NCBI GenBank assembly: GCA_922989275.2
Contig: OV277861.1
Coordinates: 20,676,479-20,740,478, forward strand
Source: Gari tellinella
Lineage: Eukaryota > Mollusca > Bivalvia > Cardiida > Psammobiidae
Reading direction: 5' to 3'
DNA: 64,000 nucleotides
Positions 48,523-60,123 of the stretch are shown in pieces; positions within the stretch are counted from its first letter, which is position 1, and each line of letters begins with the position of its first letter. The notes below the pieces were generated by a model. That model saw only the letters and a list, made by a program, of their open reading frames with translations, had not been told where the DNA came from and made no database searches. The translations under genes and the position numbers were made by a program.

Positions 48523-48881
48523 TACAGCGCTCCCTATCTGCAACGGCACTCACAACAACGACTTCCTCCTTATAACGACATTGCCGCTGTTCCCTAAACA
48601 GGACAAATATGTATAACGTTTAAAAGTTGCAATATCGTCTGCTTAAAATTGTCGTCTACTGTTTTTCTCAAAGTAACATAATGAGCAGTTTGACAGAAAA
48701 AACTTAATGAGGAGTGACAAACAGCTTGAATCCAGATCAGACGCCGCGTTACGCGGCGTCTGATCTTGATTCACGCTGTTTGCAAATGTAAGCAAATGTC
48801 CCTCCCTATAACGACTCCCTCTGAACAACGCACCCAATTTATGTCTCCACAGGGGTGTCGTTGTAGAACGGGAGTGCTGTA
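48523..48881. mobile_element. TIR element with TACAGCGCTCCC ends, carrying a nested hairpin
   Basis: Left TACAGCGCTCCCTATCTGCA, right reverse complement of TACAGCACTCCCGTTCTACA. CCCTATAACGACTCCCT inside resembles pogo/Tigger elements. A family A hairpin (GATCAGACGCCGCGTTACGC plus GGCGTCTGATC, 48734-48770) sits within it. Confidence 0.62.
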
Positions 48882-49466
48882 GTACGTGCAAATTGCACGT
48901 GTGTAATATCATTTAAAGAGCAACTCTTTACCTACACGATGTTGTAATGCAGGATAAGATCACATAACTCAATAAGTATCAACTGTAACCTAAATTACCT
49001 TCTCAGTCTCGGATCAAAAGCCAATTTATTTCACCGTGATATCAGGACTACTTTGTTTATACACAGCTAAACTTGTAATACGCGAGCATTGAAAGAAAAT
49101 AATAAATTTATAGTATTAAATGCAGATGGTTGCTTAATGCACGCACTACAATGAACGAAAACATATGAAGACATGGCGGTACTTATCGTGTAAGTGTGTT
49201 TCTATGTGTTTTTTTTCTATTTGATAACAGAAGCTAATGTCTTGTTGTGTGACCATGGATCTTTGAACAATAACCTACATTGTCTTCTGTAATGATTGTT
49301 GCATGATGCTGTTCAACATTTAATTTTCAAATAAAGGCCAAATTGTCAAACAGTTTGAATATTGATGAAAATCAACGTAATGCGGCGTCTCATCTTGATC
49401 CAAACTGTTTGCAAAAGTAACCACAGTTTTCCCGATAGCGTGCAAAGCGTTAATTTTTTGTACCTG

Positions 49467-49944
49467 TAGCGCGTTCAAGTACCGTATCGATTGCATCAGA
49501 AAACGGTAACAATTTAACTTTAACGACCGTTTGGCTGTTACCGATTGCGAACGGCACGAACGGCCTCAGAGGTAGTTAGCCATCGCCTACAAAGGAAAAC
49601 AAAATTGCGACCAAACGAATTTAATAAAACCAGCGAACAGTCCCGACTTAATTTTTCATCAATAAACCAACATTATCCGATACTTAATGTATCAAACAAA
49701 GCAGCTTACATCTAATCAGTTAAATCTTATTTTTATATGCGGTAACATTGATGCATTTCAGTTGATTAGTACACTTTTGCGTGTGTTATTCCGATTCGCA
49801 CATAAATCGTTCGTACCTTTGAAAAGTTAATAAACATGGGGGCGCAATGAGTTATTATTGAAGAGTATTGGTGAACGTTATACTATATGGATTGTTTGCA
49901 TCGGTTAACGTTGCTGTTTGCTAATACGGTACTTGAACGCGCTA
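49467..49944. mobile_element. MITE with TAGCGCG ends, copy 2
   Basis: 478 bp; TAGCGCGTTCAAGTACCGTA at the left, TACGGTACTTGAACGCGCTA at the right. CTG on both sides (49464-49466 and 49945-49947). Inverted relative to copy 1. Confidence 0.8.
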
Positions 49945-49947
49945 CTG

Positions 49948-50767
49948 ATCACTGATAAAGAATACCTAAAGTTTTGATGTTCAATCTCTAATGGTTATAA
50001 GCGTATTACAAACGAAACATGCTGTTATTTGCCCGTTTTAGTAGACGAATAAACATAGTTTAGGTTTAATAGACATAGACAATAGACATAGACATAGACA
50101 CATTTTATTTACGTCGGATAGGTTTAACAAAATTAAACCGTGCGATAATTAATAGCAAAATACTATAGTCAGTAATATGTAAGTCAGTATTATGCACATT
50201 AGTTAATATTTCCTCCAGTCCCAGTCATCTTGAAGTGGTAATAAATTATTAAATGATTATTCTATTGTACGTTTGTATTCCTCGTTATATAAATTGTTTG
50301 ACTTTAGTATAATATCATTTAACGACATGTCTTGACAAACACATTTAAGAAATGAATTGTGTACTTCCGGTATTCATGAGCTGATGGAACTTCAATGCTT
50401 TTACAAGCAAAGTGCGTGAAGCCCGAAGGGCTTCTCGCTTAACTTTGCTAGTAAATTTTTATATTTATATTCCATTGTGAACTGAGAAATATACATTACC
50501 GTACTAATAGACACTTTGCCCGTTGCTTTGCGTTGCTAATCGTAGTAACGATCTCTATATATGGACTGAAAGTAGTCACAATCACATATTATAATTACTG
50601 GATAAATTTAGACTTTTAACCGGTAAACTTTCTCGTTATGTTTAAAACCCCTTTTGAGACATTTAAAGGCGCACGAATTTCCGAAATATTTGTATTATAA
50701 GCATCTTCAATTTAGGTAACTTTTTTAAAGCCGATTTACTCACACGCCATACTTGATTACTCCGCGT
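49948..50767. other. Intron with a hairpin and an ATAGAC run
   Basis: ATAGACATAGACA repeats near 50070-50100, and a hairpin at 50403-50455 (AAGCAAAGTGCG...GAAGCCCGAAGGGCTTC...CTTAACTTTGCT). No exon. Confidence 0.5.
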
Positions 50768-50768
50768 T

Positions 50769-50906
50769 AAATAAATACGAAAGACTCAAGCAGGAAACGC
50801 AACACAAACAATACACCCACCTCTCAAGCAGAACACATACACAGTCATACCTTAACAAACACACACACACACACGCACAATCCCATTTCTTCATCTACAC
50901 ACTAAA
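50769..50906 (-). mobile_element. Penelope-like terminal fragment (-)
   Basis: AAATAAATACGAAAGACTCA, (CA)n and TTCATCTACACACTAAAA: the terminal 140 bp in reverse. Confidence 0.72.
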
Positions 50907-51126
50907 ACCACGCCTACCATATGGACTTCTGTATCTATTTGAAAGTGATCAGTAAAGCTCCGCCCCTAAACCAGCCGGCTAGAACTGGATTTTAAATGAC
51001 CATTCATTGAAATATGCAAGTCTCTTTTTAGAACAGTGTTATATAAGGACAGTGCTGGGCGAATGTTAATATATAATGATGTATATAAATATTACGGATA
51101 TTCTTGACAGCGAAATTACATTGCAG

Positions 51127-51255
51127 GTGTATCGTACAAAAAATGGACTCCTGTTGAACCAGTTGCCACTGAAACACACAGTCATTGATACACTGCGTAT
51201 GATTTGGCAGTATGACATGCGTACCATCATAATAATGGAACAATCTGTACCTCAG
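51127..51255 (+). CDS. RPTP exon: D2, RTKNGLLLNQLPL
   Basis: Acceptor attgcag, donor gtaaaa, phase 0-0, 43 codons. YRTKNGLLLNQLPLKHTVID then MIWQYDMRTIIIM. The D2-specific TQLPL(K)xTV signature makes the second-domain assignment firm. Confidence 0.88.
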
Positions 51256-51528
51256 GTAAAACATCAATATATAGGTGTATGTTATGAATAAATCTTTTTA
51301 AAGCAGAAGAATTTGACAGAGGAATAATAAAGTATTTGAAACTCATTGTCAAAAAAATGTAAATTCAGATGTAGGCATTTTGGAATTGTTTGTAAAACGA
51401 TTGATCAAACGATTCGGATATATCCAGATTTGGCCATTACGGTCAGTCTCTGCTTTGACGAAAGTGTGTGCTGGTAAAAAGGATTGGATGTTGTTATCGC
51501 AAGATGAATGTTGAGCTTGTCTAGATAC

Positions 51529-51760
51529 TTAACCCATTACTCCATAAACGTGCCGGTTCACATCGTCAATTTATTCCTCCAATGAATAAAATTGTTCCAC
51601 TTTATATGTTATGACAATGCACCATCAGAAATAATGTATATATCCTAGCAGACAGAGTTTCAGTCAGGCTGAAAGTAACGCCTGAAGTAGAACTCGCTGT
51701 ACTTCCAACATGCTGTGAGTGATTACCCGTCTTCAAATTCAGAATAGGCCATCGGGTTAA
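51529..51760. mobile_element. Family B TTAA element
   Basis: TTAACCCATTACTCCATAAA at the left, GCCATCGGGTTAA at the right. The core hairpin is degenerate. Confidence 0.6.
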
Positions 51761-51777
51761 AGGTTTATGAGCCTCTA

Positions 51778-52016
51778 GGTCCCGTTTCATTAAACTTCAT
51801 ACGACAAATGTTGTCGTAAGTTAGATTATAAAAGTCTCAATTATTATTTATTTCTCTATCTAATCCTGTTTTGTGACATCTCTTTGGAATCGTCTTGAAA
51901 AGACGATTCCAAAGAGGTGTCACAAGACAGGATTAGATTGAGAAATTATAAATTAAATGTATTTTAAAGTTTTGACTTACGTCCGTTTTTGTCGTACGAA
52001 GTTTTATGAAACGGGC
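51778..52016. mobile_element. Hairpin MITE with GGTCCCGTTTCAT ends
   Basis: GGTCCCGTTTCATTAAACTT and AAGTTTTATGAAACGGGCC are terminal inverted repeats. The inner arms TAATCCTGTTTTGTGACATC and TCACAAGACAGGATTAG form a second palindrome. Confidence 0.76.
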
Positions 52017-52382
52017 CACTGGTTTATATTCATCTGCATTCACTTCCTATCTTTGTATTGTGTTGAATGGTGGTACTTCCGGAAGCTTACCATAACCAAG
52101 TACCGTAAAGTCTCTATATATGTTTTATGGAGCAAATTCGATTGCTACAGATAATGTTGATTACTGTATACTCTGTTACGACTACCAAATAGGAATAATT
52201 GATTGTAAAAAAAAAGACAGGTGACATCTTAAAGCAATGTGAACGTAAAACAGAAGCTCCTTCAGGACATTTCTGTTTCTCCTTCGTCTTGTTTTAAATA
52301 GTCACCTGTGTTAACCACTTGTTAAATAACACAATTTAGTGTCGTTATATAAAGGTTTTACTGCACATGTTTCTTACAATAG

Positions 52383-52505
52383 GAGAGTAGATACTGGCCA
52401 GATACAAGAGCAGATGTGGCGAACTTTGGACCATTTGCTGTTGAACTTGTTTCGGAGGAGAGCAATGGTGGCACCATAACGAGGACGATCAAAATCAAAT
52501 GTGAT
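52383..52505 (+). CDS. RPTP exon: D2, SRYWP
   Basis: Acceptor acaatag, donor gtaagt, phase 0-0, 41 codons. ESRYWPDTRADVANFGPFAV then RTIKIKCD, equivalent to the D1 exon at 41967 (120 nt there, 123 nt here). Confidence 0.87.
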
Positions 52506-52546
52506 GTAAGTTGTACTCACGAACTTGATACGTTATTCTTCAACGT

Positions 52547-52799
52547 TTAACCCTCTCCCCCATAGAAGCGACTTTTAGCGTATTTAATTTATCCCTCCGC
52601 TAAAGAAAATAGTTCCAGTTTATACCCTCATGAACAATTACAATAACAAATAGTTTTATATAGCGTAACAGATGGTAGCTTAAAGCAGGTTGAAAGTAAA
52701 GCAGAATGTGCCTTAAGGCACATTCTGCTTTACTTTCAACCTACTTTAAGTGATCACCTGTCTTTAATATTATAAATTAATTATTGGGTAAAGGGTTAA
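52547..52799. mobile_element. Family B TTAA element
   Basis: TTAACCCTCTCCCCCATAGA at the left, GGTAAAGGGTTAA at the right. Core AAGCAGAATGTGCCTTAAGG plus CACATTCTGCTTT is a nearly perfect hairpin, so recent. Confidence 0.76.
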
Positions 52800-53160
52800 A
52801 CGAAACTAAATGCAAAAACTATATTGTAAATTGTAAAAACGTTTTTTTCTTTTATACTAAGCAGTGAATTATACAGTTTTCTCAGTAGATTATAATGTTA
52901 TAATCTACAGTGAATTATAACTTTTTTGGATTTTTTTTTTTTTTTGCCGGGATTGTTTTTATTGCTATTACCTTCTTTTAATTTGAATATGACATACACG
53001 ATTATTTTGGTGTCGCACGTTCAGATAACAACGCCATCAAAATGATTCTAAGTCTGAAGCACTTTGATATTGAGATGCTCCATACGGGGTATTTGACATG
53101 GCCAAAGTGATTAATCGGCGGCATTATATACTTCTCTATTAAAAGCAAAAAGAAATAGAA

Positions 53161-53312
53161 TAATTGTTTGTTTCAGTGTAGGATGGGGTTTTCTTTCATC
53201 TCGTGAAAAGCAAGGATTATATTTTCACTCGTGGCTTCGCCACTCGTGAAAATATAACCTTGCTTTTCACTCGATGAAAGAAATTCCCATCTTACACTGA
53301 AACAAACAATTA
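53161..53312. repeat. 152-bp near-perfect hairpin
   Basis: TAATTGTTTGTTTCAGTGTA at the left is exactly matched in reverse at the right end. Inner arms AAGCAAGGATTATATTTTCAC and GTGAAAATATAACCTTGCTT pair around TCGTGGCTTCGCCACGA-like sequence. Confidence 0.8.
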
Positions 53313-53481
53313 ACCTCTATATTCCTGATTTCAATGCTTTATAAGTCAAACATACCTAGAATCTAATTTAGAGATATAAAAGCAGACAGTAACTGTCTTA
53401 AACATGGAGCTGTGGCAGTGAATGGTTTCAATCTATAAAACTTTTTGGAAGGTAATTAGAAATGCTTATGGATCTATTTAG

Positions 53482-53636
53482 ACTGAGGTTAAGGAAGTTG
53501 TACAGCTCCACTATCAGTTGTGGCCGGAGAATTCGACTATTCCAGAAAACTCGAGTTCGATCCTTCGGTTAATCACAGATGCAGAGACCATGATGAGGAA
53601 AGTTGGAAGCGAATGCCCATTGTTGGTGCAGTGTCT
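53482..53636 (+). CDS. RPTP exon: D2, WPE loop and Cys
   Basis: Acceptor tatttag, donor gtaagt, phase 0 in and 2 out, 155 nt: same length and phases as the matching D1 exon at 43337. LHYQLWPENSTIPEN has WPE in place of WPD. It ends LLVQC plus CT, so the residue after the Cys is Leu whatever base follows. These changes predict little or no catalysis by D2. It is the last exon I can place. Confidence 0.87.
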
Positions 53637-53908
53637 GTAAGTTAACATGCTCAATAAGTTGCGTTTGTAATTCCGACTATCGTTAAAAGAAAATCGGACA
53701 CCCTGTATAGCTGCAGTAATTACCATTTAACTTGAACTAATTGCATTAATTATACAGATGATTGTCCAAAAGGTGCAAACTGATCGGCAAATAGTAAAGA
53801 CCCGGTGTATTCTGATAGGTTCATCACTTTTTGCTCAGGCCTAATTGTCTCAATACTTAAAGTCATAATACCGCCCAAATGGATGTTTAAAACGCGTATT
53901 TTCTTATA

Positions 53909-55338
53909 TACGAGGGCTGTCCCAAAACATCGTAGACTTTCCTTATAAAATTGTTCGTTAAAACAGCAGAGACAAACGGTCGTCAGTATATATAAACATA
54001 GGGTTTATGTAAACATGTGTGAAGTTTTAACGCGCTATCTTTAAAACTCACCAGCAACGAGTAATTTGTAACACCCTACCTGTGTAACCCCGGCGCACAC
54101 TAGATAACGTTATGACGTAATCGACGTTGAACAACGTCACTCCTTTACTTGTAGTGGTGATTGATGCATTTTCGCTGACACACAGCCTCTTAAACAAGCT
54201 GGTATCTACATGAAGCTCGCGCAACACTCTCAATGTTCCTTGTTTGAGCTGTCTCCTACGTTTCCAATTTTTGTCGGCGTAATTGAGGCTCAATTTTAGG
54301 TATGAAAATACTGCAAAATCTAATGGGCTAGGTCAATGGTAGTAGGCGGATATTTAAACTTTGGAAACCCCAACACGGCAAGTTCCAAATGTGCATGCTG
54401 GGAAATGTGGCACGAAGCGATACCCTTGTGAAATATGTTGCTTTTTTAAGTTGTCAATGAACCCCGGTCACTTCTCTCGTATCGTATGCAATAGATCTGT
54501 GTGAAGGGTGTTTGATGAAAAAGTCCTGATCTCTCGAATTTCGTCTTAAAAAGAGGGTTGATACCTGGACACATCATTCTTTTTCTTCTGCACTTAACAA
54601 GCGTGGCACCCATATAGCACCGACTCTCGACGTGTTTCATTTCTCACGTAAAAGTCGATGTACAAACCATTTGCTCACCCCGAGGAGTTAAGCATTCTAT
54701 CTCATCGCAAGACGCCGATCACCAATCATGACGCTCCTCACGTTTTCTACAATCCCATCTTTACATTATTTTCTCAACCCATCCTTCTGAAAATCGCGCA
54801 TTTTTTTTTAACACCAGCAAGCAAGATGCTGATTGATACATTTCTCTTGATTGTAGTTGTTTTAACGTCTGTTTCGGGATCAAATTCAACTCAAAGCAGT
54901 ATTCTATGACATTCTGCGCCGCCTTTTCCTCTGACGTCGTCATTTCATGCGTCTTCAGAACACAGTATCATTCGCCATAACTAGATATCTTTTTTTTAAA
55001 TGACGCTACGTTAACGAATTTTTCAAGGATGATGTCATATATAACAACGTCAACATTCATGACGCAATTTTGCGCAAATTCAAATTCGAAATTGCTTTGT
55101 AGGAGGTTGTAAAATGTACCTCTTTAAATCTACCTTTAAGATTTTGTCGTGCGCCGCATAATCTAACCAACAATGAATATTTACAAATAAAATAGGGTCA
55201 AGTGTGTCCAGGAACCTTAATATTTCTCATGCAAATGTGAAAATGTTTGAAATAGCATTGGTAAAAATATCAAAGAAATATCACGTCGGGTTCTTCGAAA
55301 ATAACATCAGTCCACGGTGTTTTGGGACAGCCCTCGTA
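53909..55338 (-). mobile_element. Mariner transposon remnant
   Basis: 1.43 kb with ends TACGAGGGCTGTCCCAAAAC and GTTTTGGGACAGCCCTCGTA, the common mariner-type terminus with TA. On the minus strand, in broken frames, WVPRLLSAEEK-like and YPPTTIDLAH-DFAVFPYLK segments correspond to the mariner WVPH(L)L and YSPDLAP-D-FLFP motifs. Many stops; dead. Confidence 0.7.
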
Positions 55339-57052
55339 TGTACACTTTCTATGTCTTAAAATTAAGCGAAAACGGTTTTCAGGAGTTATAGTCATTTCGT
55401 AACCGAGTCATTTCGTAACCGGTAAAATAAGTCATTTCGTAACCGAATTTTTGGTCATTTCGTAGCCGCGCAAAACCTAAAAGTCATTTCGTAGCCGATT
55501 TTTTGGTCATTTCGTACCCGACAAAAAAGTTGAATTAGTCATTTCGTAACCACCAAAAATTAAAAAATGAATGGCCCCAAAGAAGGCATAAGTCATTTCG
55601 TAGCCTCGGGAAATTGTTAAAGTCATTTCGTAGCCGAATATTTTTTTCTTTGTTTTTTATAATTTTTGTGTGCAGTTTCCTGAACTTATTTCAACAAAAA
55701 TGTGCAAACATGCAAAGTTGAGAAATTATGTAAAGAGTGTAATGGGGCCGAATTGATTATAAACCTTGATTAATAGAATTATTATCAAGTTGTTGAATAT
55801 TGTTTTAAATAGAAATGATATTACGTGTCTCTATGCAATTAAATTCATATGAGTGTTCTATTCTTTAAAATTGGAACCGACATCCGACATAAATAGATAT
55901 ATAAAAGGTGCATAATTGATCATTAATCGCTCATTATATGTCATTATATGATACGCGTGTTTTAAGAAGAAACCCAACACCGACACAAATTGGTTTACAG
56001 TTGGATGTTTAATTTATCGTTAATCGATATCACGAAGAGGTATATTGTCCACACTTTTAATTTCTCAATAGAAGTTTTCTCACCTTTTGGGATTGCCTTA
56101 TAAATGACGTTAAATGCCATGTTCTCATGTCAGATTACACAGTTTACTTGCAATAAATATCGGCTAAATTCTATAAGAATTAGTTATTCCAGATGATGTT
56201 TAAAATTGCTTTAGATGTAGATATAGACAGGATTATTATTGATATTTAAGACAGATGGCAGCTTAAAGCAAGGTGATTGCTGATTTACTTTCATTTTGCT
56301 TAGAGCAGTCATTTGCCTAACTGAACTGGCTAATTAGAAATTGTAAGAATATAGTCAAGTCAAGTCATTTTATTCGGCATAACATGATAGATGTCTGTTG
56401 CCTGGGAATGGGAAAAAAAGCATAAAGAAGTTTGATAGTTTATTCATAGAAGTTCCATTAGGCCTAAAAGCCCATGAGGAAAATACACAAAACAAATATG
56501 CACATGACTGACAATATGACATGACACATTACAAAATACATACATATATAATACAAGTGCGGAGAAGGTATTTTACCAGCGTCTTATCTGGCTCCAAACT
56601 GTTTGGAATGGAAAAATAGTTTAAGCGTAAAGAATAACGTTTTCTCCACTGTACGCACCTACCTAAGTTGAAATACAGGTCCGAAAGTATATATGAATAA
56701 GAGTTGAGTTTAAAGTAAATAAATTATTGCTGATTTACCTTTATTTTGCTTTCAGCAGTGATCTGCCTAATTGAACTGGCTATTTAGAATACGTAGGAAT
56801 AAAAGATTGAACTAGTTGCGCATTAAATTCATTCTCGAGCAGCCGCTTGTAAATAACGTTGCCTTAATATGCACTTTAGTTGAAAAACAGGTCAAACATT
56901 TTTTATTGGTATTTAAGACAGGTGGCAGCTTAAAGCAATGTGATTTCTTAATTGAATTACAGGTACAAAAGTAAATATGAATAATATGCTTTAGTCTAAT
57001 TTAGCCAGATAAGTGAAATGGACCGTGACAAATCCAATCGCTGTAGAAGTAG

Positions 57053-57270
57053 GTATTGGGTGTGGCTTATGAAGAAGATTTGTTTGATTGGTTGAAAGGT
57101 GTGAGATATCAACTTGTAGACTTCGAACATTTAAAAATTGGTAGTGGGTGTGGCTTATGAAGAAGATTTATTTGATTGGTTGAATGTTTTCCTGTAAATA
57201 ACCTGTAGACTTCGAACAATAAAAATTAGATATTGGGTGTGGTTTATGATATAGATGTATTTGATTGGTT
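57053..57270. repeat. Tandem repeat, three units of about 98 bp
   Basis: GGGTGTGGCTTATGAAGAAG, TTTGATTGGTTGAA and GTAGACTTCGAACA recur at about 57058, 57146 and 57234. Confidence 0.72.
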
Positions 57271-57796
57271 TGAAAGAATAACCTGATGCAAACGAATTAA
57301 TACGATTGTTTTTGAATTTTTTATAAAATAAGTGAACTTTGTAGTTTCTTTGAAATATAAATAAGTTTACTTAGATTCAGTAATTCTTCATTTTTTGATG
57401 TAGACATTCGTTTCTAAGATTTATTTGATGCAGGCAATCTGTAATGAAATGCTTTTATGTATTAATATTAAATAGCTATAATTTGGTGTGTAATGCATAA
57501 AATAGAAAACCGTTCACTCTTATCAGATACAGATCTTTATTCGGCATAAAATAGCATAAGTATATTCATAAAAAGTTTACATTTATCATTTACAGCTAGG
57601 TCTAGCTTGTTAAAAGTTATGAATATATTATGCATAGCAAATAGTGAACGTTCTGCTGCTTTTTGCTGTGTTCGGAACCAACTCCCGTTTTTGAAAATGT
57701 TTATCCCAAGATATTTATCAATACATAGTTTCTTTTCTACCAGCTATAGTAAAACCTCTCAAATACGGCCACCTGTCATTATTTCAATTAAATATT

Positions 57797-57945
57797 AACT
57801 CTTTGAACCCTAGTCACGCATATATGCGTCATTTGCAAACAGTGTATCCATGATAAGTACATTTGTCCTATGCATACAGTGTATACCCTGATAGGAGGGC
57901 TCCTTAAGGAGCCACCTGATCAGGGTCTACATTGTTTGTTCTTTT
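57797..57945. repeat. Family A-like hairpin, divergent
   Basis: TTAACTCTTTGAACCCTAGT, then a hairpin around GGAGGGCTCCTTAAGGAGCC with arms TATACCCTGAT and CTGATCAGGGTCTA. Confidence 0.55.
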
Positions 57946-58108
57946 GACATATACTATGATAGTGCTTATGTGTGTACATAAAGAAATGTGTTTTATTTTG
58001 TACTTCCAAACTACATGCGCTCTACTAGCAGATGATAGCACTATGATTTACTTTCAGATTCTAATAATATATTTTCATGTTGTCATGTGTGTTTATATTA
58101 TGTATGTA

Positions 58109-58354
58109 CAGTGGAGAATCTGTTATTCTTTCCCAATAAACGCGTTTACGCTAAAAGTATTATTTTCAGTGCTAACAGTTTGGAGCCAGATCAACCGCCG
58201 GTTAACCCGGCGTCTGATCAGGCTCCAAACTGTTTGCCACCAAGATAAACTAGAATTGTCAGAATTGTCCAAAAGTTGTTCTTTTCTACGTTTAAGTGCT
58301 TTGCGTTTGCGTACGTTTGCGTTTAAACGGGAAAGAATAACAGATTCTCCACTG
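58109..58354. mobile_element. MITE with CAGTGGAGAATC ends
   Basis: CAGTGGAGAATCTGTTATTC and GAATAACAGATTCTCCACTG are perfect TIRs with TA on both sides. It contains a hairpin TTTGGAGCCAGATCAACCGC plus GGCGTCTGATCAGGC. The second copy is at 62594. Confidence 0.8.
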
Positions 58355-58702
58355 TAACGACAAACATTATTTGTTTAAATAACATTAAACTGTTGAATCT
58401 TGACTCTCTCTGTTTTAAGAGTATTATTATTATACCAGATTTATATAGCGCTCTTTTCACACAGGGGTAGTGCGTTCAAAAGCGCTTCACATGAAGTTAC
58501 ACAAACGTTCGCGTTTAAACGGGAAAGAATAACAGATTCTCCACTGTAACGACAAACAATATTTGTTTAAATAACATTAAACTGTTGAATCTTGACTCTC
58601 TCTGTTTTAAGTGTATTATTATTATTATACCAGATTTATATAGCGCTCTTTTCACACAGGGGTAGTGCGTTCAAAAGCGCTTCACATGAAGTTACACAAA
58701 TG
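58319..58702. repeat. Tandem duplication, 192 bp period
   Basis: GCGTTTAAACGGGAAAGAAT at 58319 recurs at 58511, and the two units are nearly identical to CATGAAGTTACACAAA. The duplication includes the right end of the MITE above. Confidence 0.88.
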
Positions 58703-58996
58703 TACCTACAAACAAGAAAAGACAAAATAACTACAATATGATCTAAAATAAACATAAATAAACATATAAAAGACAGCCCCCAAAATGGCGATCACAATAC
58801 TCCCATCAATCAGCAGTATGAAGCTGAACATATATGTGTTCAATCTTTGTGATATGCTTGTGCATAATAAGATGTGGTCTCTTTCGTATGTTATGCATAC
58901 TAGCAGATGAAAGCTTAAAGTAGACTGAAACATGGGAATACTGCTTTACTTGCACTCTGCTTCAATAGTTTGCAGCTGTAGAGATAGGTATTCACT

Positions 58997-60123
58997 AGTG
59001 GTGATCCGATTGTCGCTACGTCGCCGACAATCAGTTGTTAACTTCAAACACAGCGACAATCGATTGACATTTTCTCTCTTTCGCGACATCGCAAATCTAT
59101 TTATAAAGTTCAAAGATAGAAACGATTTTCAAGAATGTTTTTGAAAATATAGGAAATTAACCTTTTGCTCCGGAAGAGCAAATCCTCAACGTCCCATTAT
59201 ATTTTAAAACATCTTTTGACGGTCACATCATAGCACGCTGTAGTTGAGTTGTTAATTCTTTATGTTGTAAGCGGCTATGACGTAAATAAATATGGCAGCC
59301 TCCAATTCTTTATGTTGTAAGCGGCTATGACGTAAATAAATATGGCAGCCTCCATGGTAGTTGATGTTGTCAAATACACTGACTTTTTAGATATACTGTG
59401 TCGCTGAAGAGTGTAAGTTTGTTATACAAATGGTTAATTCATTGCTTTAAACGGTGCAAATGACTTGCTATTAAACATATAAGCTGAAGTTAGCCTTGGT
59501 TGGAAATGATTATAAAAGCACGGAAAAACGCAATTCCGTGAACGTAGAAAACAAGAAATGCGTCAAACAATGCAATGTAGATATGTCTTTAGAAACTATG
59601 ATGTAGGCTTACTCTACGTGTGTATGTATTGTATTCATGTCAGTCATATTTCAGGACAATGAGGAACACCAGTTTGTGTACGCCCCAAATCACATGCATA
59701 AACATATAGTACATGTATAGCGTTAATTTGTTCTTGGTTCATATTGCCATAACGCAGGTGCTCAATGTGTATTGAAACCATTTTTGTATCATAAACTAAG
59801 GATAATGGAGCAGTGTAATTTCAGTGAAAATGATTATCTCACTTTATGATTATGTAGTTAGTAAGTGATGTAATTTTTTTTTCATTTTCCAAATGTTAAA
59901 TTGTGCTTATGAAGAGTTGGTCTGCTATTACTTTGTTTAATTTAAAGGTACTGGATGCAAACATAAGCTACATTTATGTGTGACTTCACCTTTGTAACAG
60001 AATATTTGTGCTGTAAGGCCACCTTTCGGTCAACCGATTAATAATCGGAAAGTTATCGATTGAGACCCAACCGATAGAGCCGATAATCGGTTGGTCATTT
60101 TCGCAACCGATTACCACCACTAG
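58997..60123. mobile_element. hAT-like element nested in the 7-kb unit
   Basis: AGTGGTGATCCGATTGTCG at the left; CGCAACCGATTACCACCACT at the right is its inverted counterpart. TATTCACT flanks both ends (58989-58996 and 60124-60131), an 8-bp duplication as in hAT elements. No transposase recognised. Confidence 0.6.
59254..59353. repeat. Perfect 50-bp tandem duplication
   Basis: AATTCTTTATGTTGTAAGCG ... ATGGCAGCCTCC occurs twice with no change, so it is recent. Confidence 0.9.

Larger units (their letters stand above)
1964..53636 (+). other. Partial gene: EGF-repeat receptor-type protein tyrosine phosphatase (25 exons seen)
   Basis: Type I membrane receptor that would remove phosphate from phosphotyrosine on cytoplasmic substrates; the ligand is unknown. 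The exons placed here total 3133 nt (about 1044 codons), and their phases are consistent throughout: nine phase 1-1 EGF exons, a transmembrane exon (1-2), juxtamembrane exons (2-1, 1-0), D1 and then D2. D1 has NRYK, WPDKDVP, HCSAGIGRTGTF and QTKDQYEF motifs, so it should be catalytically competent. D2 reads WPE and has Leu after its Cys. Tandem D1-D2 is the standard RPTP arrangement; an ectodomain built only of MEGF/SREC-like eight-Cys repeats is, as I recall, typical of expanded molluscan RPTPs often labelled alpha-, epsilon- or kappa-like. Start codon, signal peptide, promoter, stop codon and 3' UTR are not visible. Introns range from about 0.4 to 9.7 kb and are filled with mobile elements. 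Confidence 0.9.

Noticed and set aside
57607..57798. Open frame containing ANSERSAAFCCVRNQL, superficially like the P-loop remainder of D2
   Set aside because: An exon joining the phase-2 end at 53636 must begin one base before GCA, but the preceding bases (TATGCAT) are not an acceptor. Using the nearby tag acceptor gives AAA TAG at once. The similarity is short and lacks Gly residues.
57932..58357. 141-codon open frame
   Set aside because: Its second half is the CAGTGGAGAATC MITE read through; no motif.
59655..59720. tttcag followed by GAC AAT GAG GAA CAC CAG TTT GTG TAC, reading DNEEHQFVYA and ending in TAG, like a Q-loop terminal exon
   Set aside because: Only nine or ten residues resemble the family, it lies inside the hAT-like element, and the exon needed before it is missing.
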